Shown here one piece after another: positions 1 to 13,399 of a stretch of DNA of 64,000 nucleotides (positions within the stretch are counted from its first letter, which is position 1; each line of letters opens with the position of its first letter). The translations under genes and the position numbers were made by a program. Under the pieces are notes generated by a model. That model saw nothing but the letters and a program-made list of their open reading frames with translations, was not told where the DNA came from and did no database searches. The stretch is from Campylorhamphus procurvoides (Eukaryota > Chordata > Aves > Passeriformes > Dendrocolaptidae): positions 1,761,221 through 1,825,220 of the forward strand of contig WBMV01000298.1 in assembly GCA_013396655.1 (NCBI GenBank), read 5' to 3'.

Positions 1-1779
1 CAGTTTTCAGGGCTCAAGTAATAAAAATTATTGAATGCTTAAGAGGCTAAACCTGCTGAAAACCCCAGAGATGTTCAAGCCTGTAAGTGTGTCTGATGGG
101 TTATAACTATTCCAGTTTCACTGGAGAGCACAAATAATTTCTGCTGAGGTTTGATTTTTCCCCGTAGATTTTAAGTTAGGCAGTGAGTCAGATGTATAGT
201 CTTTTATATTCAAAGTCTTCTCCCAGTTTGAAAGTTTGGGATTAAATATAAAGTTAGTCCTCCTCAGTTGTTTTGCTTTCGAAATCAAAAATGTGTTTTG
301 AGGAACAAAACTTGCTACAGTATGTTCACATTAAATGAAGAACACTTCAGGAGAAACTTCTTTTTAAGGAGAACTAAGAGATTCTGGATGTGAATAAGTT
401 ATGCTAATGATTATTATAATTTACCTTAGTTTTTTTAGCCTTCTTTTTAATCAGTAGTTTTAGAGAGTATGAAATCCTGAGGGGTAGGCGCGAAAACACT
501 GACTGAGTGAAGAGTGTATGTATTTGTGAGAAGCTTGTTGTGATTTAGAAGCTGCTGAAATGCATTACAGTATTGTGCATTGAGCAGCTGGTTTCAATGT
601 TGAAATTGTCACTGGAAATGGCCAAATCTTTTGCTGCTGCAATTTTGAGTCTGGTTATTCAGATTCATCTTGATATGTTAGTTGAATACTTCTGTAGTGC
701 TGGTTTATAAGGCAGACATCTCCAGTTACTGGGGGAAAGACAGGTGGCTGTAGACAGTAACTTCTTCAGCCATATGGTTTTTATCTCCTGCTGCAAAGGT
801 CCTGAAACTGAGAGATGACAAGGCCAACCAGTGTCTGTAGGAGAGACTTGGACAAAGAGGAAAACACAGCAATTATTTCAGAAGGAGATATATTGATGAT
901 GTGAGACAAATTTTCAGTGCTTTTTTGGGCAGAAGGGCAGGAAGGTGACTTATCTGTCAGTAGGAAAGTAAAACTGATACTTTTCCTAATAACAGAAGCA
1001 GTGGGGTTTTAAGGTTTTTTTTCTTTTCAGTGTTTTCAGTATGGCTCATCAGAACAATTCAACATAATCTTGCTTAGTAGAGATGGATTGTTAAGAGCAA
1101 AGCAGAAGCTCAAATTAAAAAGGATCCTTTTTAGTGAAAAAGAAAAGGTTGGGCCATCTTGTGAAGAAACTGGATTTTCAGTTCAGAGGCAGTTGTATAA
1201 TCTTGGAAACACCAGAAATTAAAAATTGCTGTCTTCAACTGTATTTATTTGTCTGAAGATTTGCATTAGTTCAAGACAACTATATAACAGAGGGAAACGT
1301 GCATACCTCTTTCATGTTATATACAGTATTTGCCAAATTTCCTCTACTTCGTTGCAGGAGTGCTAGCAGCGCCCATAAATGCCCTGGAAATATTTGTTAT
1401 AAATTTCTGTCACGGATCAGGAATAACACAGCGTATATTAACTTTGGCAGTTTGTTCATAGTCACAGTCATATGTAGATGCCAAAAAGCGGTCATTTCTA
1501 GAACTACTGAACAAAAGAAATGGCTTTATGACTAAACATGTTTAACCTTTCAAGTCTCCTTCTTATACATCTTTTTCTTCTATTAAAAACAATCAGGAAA
1601 ATAGCCTTTGTCATCCTCTACACAAGCATTTATTTCTGTTTTCTTGGGAAAACATTATGAGACTGGTATAGTGTGTATTTTAGGTTATGTTTGTGTGGCA
1701 ATTGTATACTGTCGGCATAGAGAAGTAAGTGTTTGGTGGAGTGCTCTGAGATAAACCATTGGTTGAGTAGTTATAATAA
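1..1779. other. Unannotated AT-rich sequence
   Basis: No repeat family, RNA gene or conserved coding frame was recognised here. The longest open frame (1299-1535, plus strand, 78 codons) has no domain signature and is the length expected by chance in AT-rich DNA. The stretch ends where CR1 homology begins. Confidence 0.5.
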
Positions 1780-3178
1780 GTACTGCTGTAGGAAAAGAAC
1801 ATACCAGACTTCTGAAGAATTATTCTCTGAAGAACTAAGGGACACTTCCAAGTCATCTGCCCTTGCCCTTATGGGGGACTTCAACTTGCTAGAAATTAAC
1901 TGGGAACATCACACAGTTGGTACAACCTGGGCCACGAGATTCTTAAAAAACCTGGACAACAATTTTATGGAACAGATCCCAAGGGAGAGAACTCAAATAA
2001 AATGCCCTGCTTGATCTACTGCTTGTCAACAGAGAGGTTCTCATGAGCAAAGTGGAGATTGATGGCTGTCTTGGCCACAACAACCAGAAAGTGATTGAGT
2101 TTAAAATCTCTGTTGACATGAGGAAAAATGCCAGCAAAAGCTTCCCTCTGGACATGAGGAGAGCAGACTTCAGGCTGCTCAGGGAATCAGTAAACAAGGT
2201 CCCCTGAGAAAATGTTTTTGCAGGTGCTGGAGTGCATCAGTGCTGGTCACTTTTTAAACACCACCTCTTAAGGGCACAGAGTAGGCAGTTCCCAAATGTC
2301 AGAAGTCAAGCAGGCAAGGCAGAAGGTCAGCTTTGCTGAACAGGGATCTTCTCTTGGAAATAAAACAAAAAAGGAAGGTGTATGCCCAATGGAAGTAAGG
2401 TCAAGTGACACAGGAAGAATTCAGAAATGCTGCTTGCCACAGCAGGGAGAAAATTCATGTGGCCAAAGCTCAGATGCAAAAGGAGCTGCCAGAAATGTGG
2501 GGAACAATAAAAAGAGTTTTTTCAAATATATTAATGGCAAAAACCAGTATAGAAATATCATTGGCATGTTACAGGATGAAGACGGTCACTTCACAAACAG
2601 GGACAGAGACAACGCAGAGGTGTTTGACATTTTCTCTGTCTATGTCTTCAACACAGGTGACAAAATAAGGGAGTTATAGTGCCCTGAGCTGAAGGACCAT
2701 GACTGCAAGATGATCAGTTCACAGTCAACCCTGAAATGGTGTGGGATCTGCTGCTCCAGCTTGATCCCTATAAATCTATGAGGCCTGATGGGATTCATCT
2801 CAGAATCCTCAAAGAGAGGTTGATATCATTGCGAAACCCCTCTCGATTTTTGAGCAGTCTTGGGAATCTGAAGAGGTCCCAGCTGACTAGAAGCTGAAGA
2901 ATGTTGTCCAGATTTTCAAGAAGGAGGACTCTAGAAACTGCAGGCCTGCTAGTATCACTTCAGTGCCTGGTAAAGTTATGGAGAAGATTATTCTGGGAGG
3001 TATTGCTAAACAAGCTTCTCAATGAAATAGTCACAGCACCAAGCCTGACAGAATTCAAGAAGTATTTGCCTGATACTCTCAGTCACATGATGGGAATGGT
3101 CCTGTGCAGGGCTGGGAGTTGGACTCAACGATCTTTGTGAGTCCCTTCCAACTCAGCATATTCTGTGATTCTGTGATT
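1780..3178 (+). mobile_element. CR1 LINE fragment, EN-RT part fused to its 3' tail
   Basis: This is a non-LTR retrotransposon copy in sense orientation. The reading starts inside the ORF2 endonuclease, with MGDFN at 1871-1885, and continues through the linker to the start of the reverse transcriptase. The linker carries the phrase SFFKYINGK near 2517-2543. The RT start reads like 'NVVQIFKKEDSRN' when frames are switched near 2900-2940. At about 3020 the homology jumps directly to the CR1 3' end: a 'caccaagcctgacagaattc' phrase, then 'gtcccttccaactcagcata' and a short ATTCTGTG repeat. Most of the RT and the C-terminal part of ORF2 are therefore missing. Stops and frame changes, for example after 2011, make it non-functional. 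CR1 copies are normally 5' truncated and lack target-site duplications, and both hold here. The family call is firm; the subfamily is not. Confidence 0.93.
1800..3010 (+). pseudogene. Broken CR1 ORF2 (endonuclease plus RT start)
   Basis: The ORF2 product of an intact CR1 nicks target DNA with an APE-type endonuclease and copies its own RNA with a reverse transcriptase. Here residues resembling 'SSALALMGDFN' at about 1855-1885 mark the endonuclease. A stretch reading 'LLVNREVLMSKVEIDGCLGH' at about 2020-2078, in a second frame, is the conserved end of that domain. The part from 2296 to 2679 is open in one frame (127 codons) and covers the EN-RT linker. It then degenerates near 'YKSMRPDGIH' at about 2769-2798. 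At least two frameshifts and several stops separate the pieces, and the catalytic RT motifs are deleted. This is a dead relic and not a host gene. Confidence 0.9.
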
Positions 3179-6100
3179 TCCAGAGAGCATGATATAGGCA
3201 TCATTTCAGATGCATATTTTGCCCTCTAAGTGCCTGCAATCCATGGTCACCAGAAATAACTGCCCCATGTGGGCAGTTGAGATGCAATCACATTATTTCC
3301 CAAGAATATGAAGAGGTAATTTCAATTGCACAGCCTGCACAGTCCTTTGGACATGTGAAAGCTGCAGACTTCAGTGTTATCATTTTACAAGATTTTGAAT
3401 GCCATGAAGTCACCACTTTCTCATGATTCATAGAAAAATAAACAACCATCTTGTACTGACACTATCTGGTTTATCTCATTTTCTGTTTTACTACTCTCTA
3501 TTTTTGCAATGACCATGGATCATCCCCCTGTGTGGTGACAGATCATAGATTTCAATCATTCTTTGGCTTACCACTTCCTTCTTGTCCAACAAATTGAAAA
3601 CTCAGAAGAAAAGGCAGTTACTTAGGAAATCAAGTGGTTAAGCTTTGTGGATAGTCTCAGTTTTATGTTGGTGCATACTGCAGTGCTCTTGTGAAAGATT
3701 AGCCTAACTGTCACTTGACACAGCTTTTACTTGCAAAATTTTGAATGAAGGATAATACATTTAAATAATATAATTGCCTTTCTACCTCAAATTTGAATTT
3801 GTTTTTCTTTATATTTGCACTGGTCTTGGTTTCAGCTACTGAGAATTCATTCCATTAACAAAACTGAGAACTTTTGTTTGCTCTAAAATGATACTCCTTC
3901 AAAAAAAATAAAATCCTTCTCTTGCCTTCCCTTGCTTTGCCTTCCCTTTCCAAGATAATAGCACCTCNNNNNNNNNNNNNNNNNNNNNNNNNNNNNNNNN
4001 NNNNNNNNNNNNNTCATAGAGTAAGATCAAGATTACTTGGACAGTAAGATCATAGAGTGACAGATGACAGAAGAAATAAATGCATTATTTTATAATATAA
4101 GTCCACTTCAATCATTAGAGTTTTAAAAAACAAGAAAAAATTTGAAACAGAAGTTCTTTCCTTTATGCTTCTCCAGATATGTATAGAAACTGTGAAAGAA
4201 GGCATTTCTGACTGCACCTTTCCAAAAAACTTGTTATGGTTGAAACTAGTATAGAGAAGAGGAACAGTATACAACTAAAGGAGGCTAAACCCCCTATTTT
4301 CTTCATAACTTTAGCTCAGGTTCATGCACACCATTCCTCTAAGCTGTCACATTCCTCAATTTGACACACACAGTCACTACACCCCGCTTCCTGTGCTTTG
4401 CATACTGCCAGTCCTGATAACCAGTGTGAAACCATATATAAAAATTAACAAAATAGAGGTAATTGTAGGAAACTCCTGAGAGTTGACAGGTCCACTATAA
4501 AATGCTAGCTATGGCTATGACAGTGGCAAGCAGTCCAACAATGACACAGGTGAAAGGTATTTGGTAATAAATAATCAGATGTTAATAATTGTAAGCATAA
4601 GACAAATTTCAGTCACTAACCAGACCCTGCTTTCTCTTTTCTTCAGATGAGGTAATGATTAGAACTGTTTTTTCAATGAGAAAATCAGGGAAGGGGCTTG
4701 ACTTGTCCAGAAGTAATGGGGGAAAGCTACTGATGAAGGAATGAGTATAACAAATGTGCTGCGCTGTCCAGAGTTCCTGGATGTTGGGTGCCACAAGGTG
4801 ATAAAATGGGAGGCAATCACAAGGGTTTTATCATGAAAATCTTGGTACAAGGTGTGAATGATGTCTAAGGATCTGACTAAAATGACAAATGTAGGGAGTG
4901 TGTAAATTAAAGGGGCAAAAAATACTATTTCAGACAGCTATATTTTCATAAACTGTCAGCGTCAGGTGGTTGTTAACTTAGCCTAGCACTTCCCCAGACT
5001 GGTTTGCTATACTGTGTACTCTTAGTGCCCAGATCTGTCTCCTTTTCCTGCCACTGTTTTCACTGTTTGATTGGCACTCAAAATAAAGGGTGTCTGCACA
5101 AGCTTGCTCCTTCTAAAGCTACTGCTAACCCTGGTCATTACGTTGAACTGGTAGTCACCTAAAGCATATATATCAAATAAATAAATATGTCTATATTTAT
5201 CTCTAATACAGTATCCTCCACCTCTTCAACTAAGAGCTGGAGGCATGGCCAAGTGGGCAGAAAGGAGGAATACTGCCAGTTTGACAATACTTCACCTTTG
5301 AACAGAGTGGTGTTTTCTTGGTCTGAAGCCGCACACTCGTTTCCAGACGGGTTTAAAAGAGGGCAGCAAAATCTGTCACCCCTGGATGCTTGCCTGCATC
5401 TTTGACACAGTGCAGAAACATAAAAAATGGTGAATTAGACCCAAGTCTAACTTGTATTTGGAGAGAGCTGTGTGCAGAGACACCCCACGCACAGACATGA
5501 ACCTCCCATGAAGCAACCCAGAGTATGACCGTTCCCGTAGTGTTGCTTCTTACAGCTCTGCCCAGCCTGTGGCTAACCTCCAAGCTTCAAGAGTGATGTT
5601 GTTTTCATCACACATTGTTGTGAGGCAACATGAGTCCCCTTGCCTGTCAGAGCCATTGCAGCTCATTCTGTAACTAGTGCTGTTTTGCTGCAGATGCCAT
5701 GAGGCTTGTGTGGTTTTCTCTCTGTTGTGCCAGGAGGTGTGTGTGAGGCTGCTTTTGTGATGTTACTTCTCACAGCTAAGTAGAGGAAACTCAGACCTCA
5801 ACGTGATCTCTTTGACTTAGTGGTCTGACCATGACAAGACAGCTAATGCATGTATAGATTTGGGGGACAGATATACCTCACCACTGTCTCACTGCATCCT
5901 CTCACAGCTTTCTCACCCAACTCATTTTTATATCATTAATAGTAATGTCTAGCTAACTGTCATAGGAGTGCTCTGGTGTCTTCATGGGACTTTAGTTTGT
6001 GCCTGGCAAATCCTATGTGGATATGGGACTGCAGAAAGGGACAGGTTGTGAAACCATCAGGATCCTGACCCAGTACCCTGCAAGCCTCAGCCCGAGGCTT

Positions 6101-9100
6101 GTCCCCCCTTTTTTCATTGCTGCACATTTTTTCTTTCATTGTTTCTTGGCCTTAGAGTAGCCCCTCCCCGAGTGTGATGTTTGCAGGAGTTCCTACAGGT
6201 TGCCTGTGTGGTGTGAGAAGGCTGAGCCACTAGGGAGTGGGAGAGTGCCCGCTTCTCAGTTAATACCTGTCTTGCTCCCATGTCTCTGTAGCTGGAAACT
6301 GCCCTTCAACACACTGCAGAAAGGATGTGATTTTAGAGATACTATCCAGACCTTACATGCTCCAGTGTCAGAACATGAATGTCAACAGTTAGAACTGTGA
6401 AGTCTTCCAAAGGTAGGACCAAGCACCCTTAGGTTGTAAGAATTCAACACTGTACTCTGAAACGGGCAACGTTTCTGGAAGGGTGAAATCTATGTGAGTG
6501 AGTACTCAATAAATTTCTGGCACACACAAACACATTGACTGCATTTTCATTAAGGAATTAAGGAATTTCAGGGTTCTGGACTTGACCTTTTGTTCATTTA
6601 GATTGTTAGAAGGGCCCCTGGCATAGATCTGTCTCGTTTCAATTATTTCTCAACAATTTGTGAACACAGTCAAGGTTAAAAAGTCTAATTTACCAATATA
6701 GATGTAACTATCATCAGATCCATATGCAGATAGCACAGATAGCACCATTTAAAAGTGCTAAGTAAAAAGGAGGTGTTTGTACACCTGAATAGTGATGCTA
6801 GTGTTGTTTACCTGGTGAGATATGCAGCTGGCTTTAGTGATATGAGAACTATTTATCTGAAAATTTTTTGTAATGAGACTGATTAGTTTGTTTGTAAACT
6901 TCCTGTGCTATTTATGCCAAGATATGTACATCCTGAAGTTTTAATAGAAGTGATTTTTTTCCCCCCTCCCCTTCCCAAATATTAAGGTATGAGGAAGAAT
7001 AGGCAAATTTTACAGGAGAAAATTGTCACCCTGAGTTGCATGAGTACTGACAAGACACAGAACTGCAGGAGAAGGAGGAGCAACTGGTCACGAACAGTTT
7101 TTCACCTTAAAAATGAGTATACAAGGCACTCTTGCTGAGCTCAGATCTATTAATTTCACTCTTTGTACTTTTAGGGGATTGTGCCTTTTAAAAGTGTTAT
7201 GCCTTTTCAAAGTGAGGTTCTTATTCACTGACAGACATTGAGGCTCAAGTAATTTATGCTCTCTTTTTTTATGTGTCTACACAGAAGATGTGACACTGTG
7301 TCTATAACTAATTCCACAGTCTATAAGTACTTGTCACTTATTTGGCTGCTAGTTCTGAAGGTCAGAGTTAAAAAGAACCTAATGAAAATAAATTACTTTT
7401 AATGAAGCTGATCTATTTGGGTGGAAACTGTCTTCTGTATTTAAATTGCACATGAAAACACTGATGTGAAACTTGCCCTTGGAGCAAGAAAATAAAGATG
7501 CTGTGAATAGTTGCCTAGCAGTACGTGGGAGTTGTCACTGGGATGAAGAAAGCACAGCAGAATCCCATGGGTTTGCTATGGCAGAAAGCAGAGGTGGACA
7601 GAATAAACAGTTATTAGCAAAAATGCCTAGTGGTTTTGTTTGTGCTGTTCTCATAGGAAGAATCATGGCTCAGTACCTTCATGCTCTCTGTGGGGGCTCC
7701 ATTTGGTGGTCCAGCACTACTGCTTTGTTCCCATGTTGTTCAAAACCAGACCTGTCTATCAACCCACCAGAGTAATCAGATAATTACATTTTACAAATAC
7801 AGGGCTATTTATGGGTAATGCAAGACACAGAGTCACTGGTTAGTTAACAGTATCACCCCTCTGATACCACAAGGCAGAAATGAGGTACCCTGTGCTCCTG
7901 GAGCAAATGCAATGCAGAGCCAGTGATCTCCCTGATTTCTGTGACAGAGTATCAGTGTATGATTCTGCTGTGTGACACTGACAGCTCTGCTGTGGCATCC
8001 AGGAAATCTGAAAACCTTTCCTTGCTCTTCACCTGAGTCTTGAGTGCCTTTCTCTCTCACATTACTTGAAAGAAATACTCTGCCATTATTGACTTTTACA
8101 GAGCTGATTCTGAATTCCCCAAACCCCTAGAATGGCAGGATTTGGCTTAAAAACTGAACAAAAACAAATACAATCTGATAAATGTGCAGTTCTGCTAGGC
8201 AAGTGAAAAGAGAAACGCTTTCGGAAGACACTTTTCTTCTAACCCTGTTTCTAAGGTACTGATGCCTTGGCAGAAATTTTCCAGTTCCCTTTAAGGCATT
8301 GCTGGGAGCTGGCCTTGTGTGATACTTTTGACCTCAGTGAAAATTAAGGGTTCTCAATAAATCATTAAATCATGTCATTAGAAAGAGGAAAATAATTTAT
8401 TTTGCTAAGTATTCAGAAAGCAAAAGCAAAGAGGATTTTAAAGGTGAATCAGATCTGGCACATAAATGAAGTCATCATCCCAATTTTCATATAATCCACT
8501 CCTTATCAAAAATCAGAAAATGTATTTCAAGATAATTACAGAATTTTGAAAAGGTTAGTTTTAGTAAAATATATCACAGCATTCAACTAGCAAGGACACT
8601 TAAGAAAAACAAATGGATCATTTTCATCTTTTCAAACAGGGAATTTAATTCTATTAGCCTTTGTACATCACTGTAACTACACACACTTTAAACATTCATT
8701 TACAAAATTAGACTGGAAATTTTATCTCTGTTTTCCAAGAAGGCTCCAATTTAGGAAATACGTGAGCCTGGACTTTTGGGTCAGCTCACTATAATGATAA
8801 TGGGCATATGCAAATGCAAAACTCTTTGTCAGGGTCAGATTGTAATTACATGTACATTTTACAATTCCAGAGCAGATTAGGGCAAAGCTACCTCTGGATT
8901 GTCTGGCCACAAGACTGGGTATGTGATCCCCTGCTTAGAGCATCTGAGGTGGTGGGAATGATGCATCTTGACTGCCTGCTGCCCAAACAAAACGTGGAAT
9001 TAGTTGACACTGTAAGGGAAGAAGAGTGGTGAAAGTGGAGGGGAGCAGGAGGTAGAAAATGGTGGGTGTTGGGAGCTCCCAGGGAGAAAAGAGAAAGATA

Positions 9101-10477
9101 GTGGGGTTTCCAGTATGGGTAGAGGGGATTCAGTTTTGTCTGAAGCCTCTCAAAACGTGACCTTTCAACTGGGCTGTACAGTTCCGCTCTGAGGAGCCAG
9201 ACTTCCACAGTGCTCTTGGGTTTAGTGATGACAACAGGTAATGTGTGCACTTCTGGTGAATGGAACAGAGTTTCACTTGACTTTACCTGTTTTCACTGAA
9301 GCCACACGAATTGGAATTGTATTGCAGCTGATAAAGCTATATACTTAGATAACCACTGCCTGCCAGCTAAGTCAAAGTAAGCAGTGTTACAGCCACTTAT
9401 ATAACCTCTGGTGTGCTGGATGACAGACTGAAGTGCGAAGGGTATGGAGGCTCTTCTGGGTGTGTCTGTGAATAACGCTCCTTGTGGATGGGCTGATTTG
9501 AACATATGAGTACCTATTCTCTGCTCTGCATTTTTCAATATAGTAACTCTCTTCTGATTCTATCATGGGAAAAATATAGGTTTGAGAAGGAGATGAGATT
9601 GACAGAGACAAACCTCCATTCAGTCAGCTAGTTCATCTGCACAAGAAATTGCTAAGGTCAAACTCATCAAAATATGTTCACTGTTTGATTGTACAGTGTG
9701 AGGTGATTTCATACCTTAATAAATGTTTGCTGCTCTAACTGGCATGACCAAAAATGCAGTTTTAGCCTGAGGACTTTGAAGAAGATTGTCTTCCCATCTC
9801 TACGTCTACCACTGAATAAAAAGAGAGTGTAGAACAAAATACATGCACGTATTCCCCCAAAGAACAGCAAAGCAATAGAAAGGATTCAAAGTTTTATTTC
9901 AAAGGCAAGGATGCTGAAAACTTATATATCCTAACAGTGCTGTACAGACAGCACCAGGCTTCAGAGCAAAGGCAAAAGACAAGGCTTTCATTCGTTCCTT
10001 GGTCTTTATCATCACTTCCCCTCCCTTTGCTCCCCCATTGCCAGCTAAGGCCTTGCAGGACATCTGTGAGCATTATCTCTCCTGTGCGCAGGGAATAAGC
10101 TTCTGTGGAATGCATTCAGAGAAACATCCCCAAACTGCATCTGGGAAAGATGTCTCATTCCAGGCAGGAAAGCTTTCTTAGTGAAAAAGAATTGCCTCCT
10201 TGGTAGCAATATCTCCCAGAAAAGAGCTATTTACCCCTACAGAGACTTTCAACGAACTCTTAGCAAGGGGCCTTTGTCCACCTATCCTAGTGACCTGACA
10301 AACAAAAATGAGGATAAACTTTGAGAAAAGAATATCTACATTTTTTTTGGTAAGATTCCCAGTTTTTGTATTGTTTCATGTATGTTGGGCTTCTTATACA
10401 GGTTATTCTGTAGGTAAGGGATTAAGGTGAATTTCATTTTGGAATAGTGTTTGTGTTTTGTTTGTTTGTTCATCTGT
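3179..10477. other. Long unannotated stretch with one assembly gap
   Basis: This stretch is about 7.3 kb without a recognised gene or repeat family. It holds an N gap at 3968-4013, preceded by a pyrimidine-rich run, and a short T/C tract near 6954-6976. It also has an octamer-like ATGCAAAT at about 8808-8815. Open frames such as 7473-7775 (plus, 100 codons) and 8888-9250 (minus, 120 codons) show no motif, repeat periodicity or homology I know, and I do not call them genes. Confidence 0.45.
3968..4013. other. Assembly gap (46 N)
   Basis: A run of 46 N. The left flank (about 3915-3967) is strongly C/T-rich, which suggests a low-complexity tract that failed to assemble. The true length may differ from 46. 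Confidence 0.98.
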
Positions 10478-11022
10478 TTTCCCTCTGTACTTGGAACTGG
10501 TGAACCTGCACCTCGAGTACTCTGTTCAGTTCTGGACCCTGCACTACAAGAATGACATTGAGGTGCTAGACTGTGTCCAGAGAAGGGCAGTGAAGGTTGG
10601 GAAGGATCTGAAGAGCAAGTCCTATGAGGTGCAGCTGGAGGAGCTGGGGTTGTTTAGCCTGGGGAAAGGAGGCTTGGGGGTGATGCTACTGTTTGCTACA
10701 AAAACCTGAAAGGAGGTAGTAGCCAGATGGGGGTCAGCTTCTTCTTCCAGACAACTAGTGACAGGATGAGAGGACACAGACTCAAGCTGTGCCAGGGGAG
10801 GTTCAAGTTGGACATCAGGAGGAATTTCTTTGCAGAAATGGTGCCTAAACACTGGAATGGACTGTTCAAGGAGAGGGTGGAGTCATTCTCCTTGCAGGGT
10901 TCGAGAAAAGATTGGACATGGCACTTAGTGCTATGGTGTACTTGACAAATGGTGATTGGTCAAAGAATGGACTTGATCTCAGATGTCCTGTCTGGTCTAT
11001 ATAATTTTGTGATTCTGTAATT
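10478..11022 (+). mobile_element. CR1 LINE 3' fragment
   Basis: A 5'-truncated CR1 in sense orientation. From 10510 to 10706 one frame encodes the conserved C-terminal part of CR1 ORF2. It shows HLEYSVQFW, then a degenerate form of the 'VQRRA' phrase, then ELGLFSLGKGG. After a frame break, a second frame (about 10790-10870) reads like 'RFKLDIRRNFFAEMVPKHWN', the usual end of ORF2. The 3' end near 10995-11022 carries a decayed tail with TTTGTGATTCTGTAATTT. The catalytic RT core is absent. Divergence looks moderate: phrases are readable but interrupted. The family call is firm; the fragment start is uncertain by some tens of bases. Confidence 0.92.
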
Positions 11023-13399
11023 TCTTCTCTTTATTGCTTTTCTTTGCAATTATTTTTGATCCATGTGAAGGAGCATTTCCAAAACTAGACTTAGAATAAG
11101 AGTTCTCAATGTAGTCACCACTGTTGACTTCACATGAATGAAAGCTTAATCTCTGCTGTGTTAATGAGCTTCCTCTGCTATATTAACCCATGAATATTTA
11201 AAATATAAGTCCTATAGATTTGAAATTGTAAATCTGGTAGCTCTGTTGCATCTCTAGAACTGAAAATGTAATTTGATTCCTAAACCTATGCTCTCTATTT
11301 GATGAATTGTATTACCTATGTAAGCTGGCTTTCCAGTATGAATTTGGTTTGGGCATTGAATCAGCTTGATCTCATACTCTCAGTTCTTAAACACAGGCTC
11401 CCTGTAGCCCCCTGTCTTTCTTCAATTTTGTAGAATTCTTTGGAGCTTCAAATTTGAAATGACTTAAAACATTTATTTAAGGCTTTCCAGTTATTAGACA
11501 TCGTACTGAGATTTACTGAAGTAGAAGGGTAAGTGCTAGTAATTAATCAATGCAGCCTGGCTGTGCTGGTGAGATGGAAGTGAATGAGTTCCCAATAGGG
11601 GATTTAAATGAAAAACATTAAGTCTCAAAATGAACTGAATGAAGTCAGGGAATTAGAACATAATTCTTTCAATTCTGGCAATTTAAAGAAAGGGAGAACT
11701 CTTTCAGAGGAAGGAACTATGCAATGCGTTGATGGGCCATCAAGCACTAATTGCAGGCTATTAGTTAAAAGAGACACCTGGAGACTTAATATTGGGTATT
11801 TGCATGCAGGCCACAGGATACAGATATTTTCTTGAATGTGAGTGGAGGTGAATTTAAGCCAGCAACACTTCTTTAGCATGAATTACAGCCCAACAGTATT
11901 TCATTGGAGGTGAAAGATAGGCCTGAAAGTTCATTCTGGGTACTTTGTCTATTCAAAAGTTCCAGTCATGGTCACCTTTTCATACAGTGAAGAAATGACA
12001 CTACCACCCACACCTCTGAATGTTTCCCTCTTCTTTGCTTATCACCTTGGTGATGTTGCTTTAACTCCTGTTTTTGCAGACTGTATTAATTATACAAAGA
12101 TGAACTAACATTAGAGTCAGATACATTTTCGACCTCTTGCACCTTTCCCTCTGCACAGCTTTTTTGCTTCTTGAGACCTCTGTGAGGGCAGCAGGAGAAA
12201 GCTTTGGCAGGAGAAATATTTCACTGTGATCCTACAAACTATACCGGACTGAAGACACTCTTATCAGTGACAGTAGAACACTTCTGTTGTGTTATTCTGT
12301 ATAGCGCTTATACAAGTGTTTTCAACTACAGCTGTGGAGTTGCACTTTTACCACATTTCCTTTGTATTCTTTAAATATTTGGTTACATGATGTGAATTTC
12401 AGTATCCAGTGAGGCTGATGTGAAACACATTTATCCTCCAAAGCCTAAAACTGGACCTATTTTCCACCACGTAGCTGTTGTTATACAGCAATGGACATTA
12501 CAGAGAGAAATACAGCTGAAAAACACCACTGATAAGAATAAGCACTTCTGAGCGACAAAAATGAACATTCACCCTTGACCTTTTGGTGTGCTTACCACGC
12601 AAACGGAAATGCCATTGTCTTGAGTATTTATATAACACTGACTTAAGTCTTGAATGTCTTTTACACTTTTACGTAGAAATGGTGAGCATTTCTCACCTGC
12701 TGTTGAAGATGAAACTGCAAAGCCAAAAGGAAAGAAACAAATATCTTAACACAGGCAAAATTTTCATGTTTCATTTTGGCTGCCACATGAGATTTTTCAG
12801 TATCTTCAGCAGTAACAATGTATCAGGTTTTTTTTTGTAAAAATACAACTTGATTTTTAAAAATCAATTAACATTTGCAGAAGGTGTTTTTGGAGTTGCT
12901 CTGGAGCAAAGGGGCTGGGAAGGCTGAGTATCCAAAAATCCTGGCCTTCTGGCAAACCTTGGCCATTGCTAGTAGTTTGACATCTGGAAAATGAATACTG
13001 AATATATTCCATTTCTGTAATTTTAAAACATTTCTATACTGATTCTTTATCACACAAGGGCAAACTCTTAAGGGGGGAACCTGTTCTGTAACTGTCTTGA
13101 ATGCTTGATACTGTAGTTCCAAAAAGAAATGTTTTGAAATCATGATATTAAGTTCTGCATAAAAGCTGTTTGAGAAGAGGTTATATTAGAGAAAGAAAGA
13201 TCTTCTCTATTCATCATTCCCTACCTGAAATGTTGCTATTCACTTTGGTTCATCTGTCTGTAATTTTTTATCTTTTTGTCAGCCTTTTTGGTACAGCAGT
13301 GCAATCAATAGGACAAGACTAAAGGTGTGTTTATTCCAGATTTCTATCTCAATGGTCAGGAATGGATGCTTACAAAAAATATAAAAGGTCATGCCATGT
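11023..13399. other. Unannotated sequence between two LINE relics
   Basis: No recognised gene, RNA or repeat. Short open frames at 11608-11835 (plus), 12583-12840 (plus) and 12868-13143 (minus) have no recognisable motifs. Part of 12.9-13.4 kb could be the badly decayed 3' continuation of the antisense LINE that follows, but I could not align it. Confidence 0.4.

Noticed and set aside
7473..7775. 100-codon plus frame with an ATG start
   Set aside because: No motif, no splice or promoter context, and length within chance expectation.
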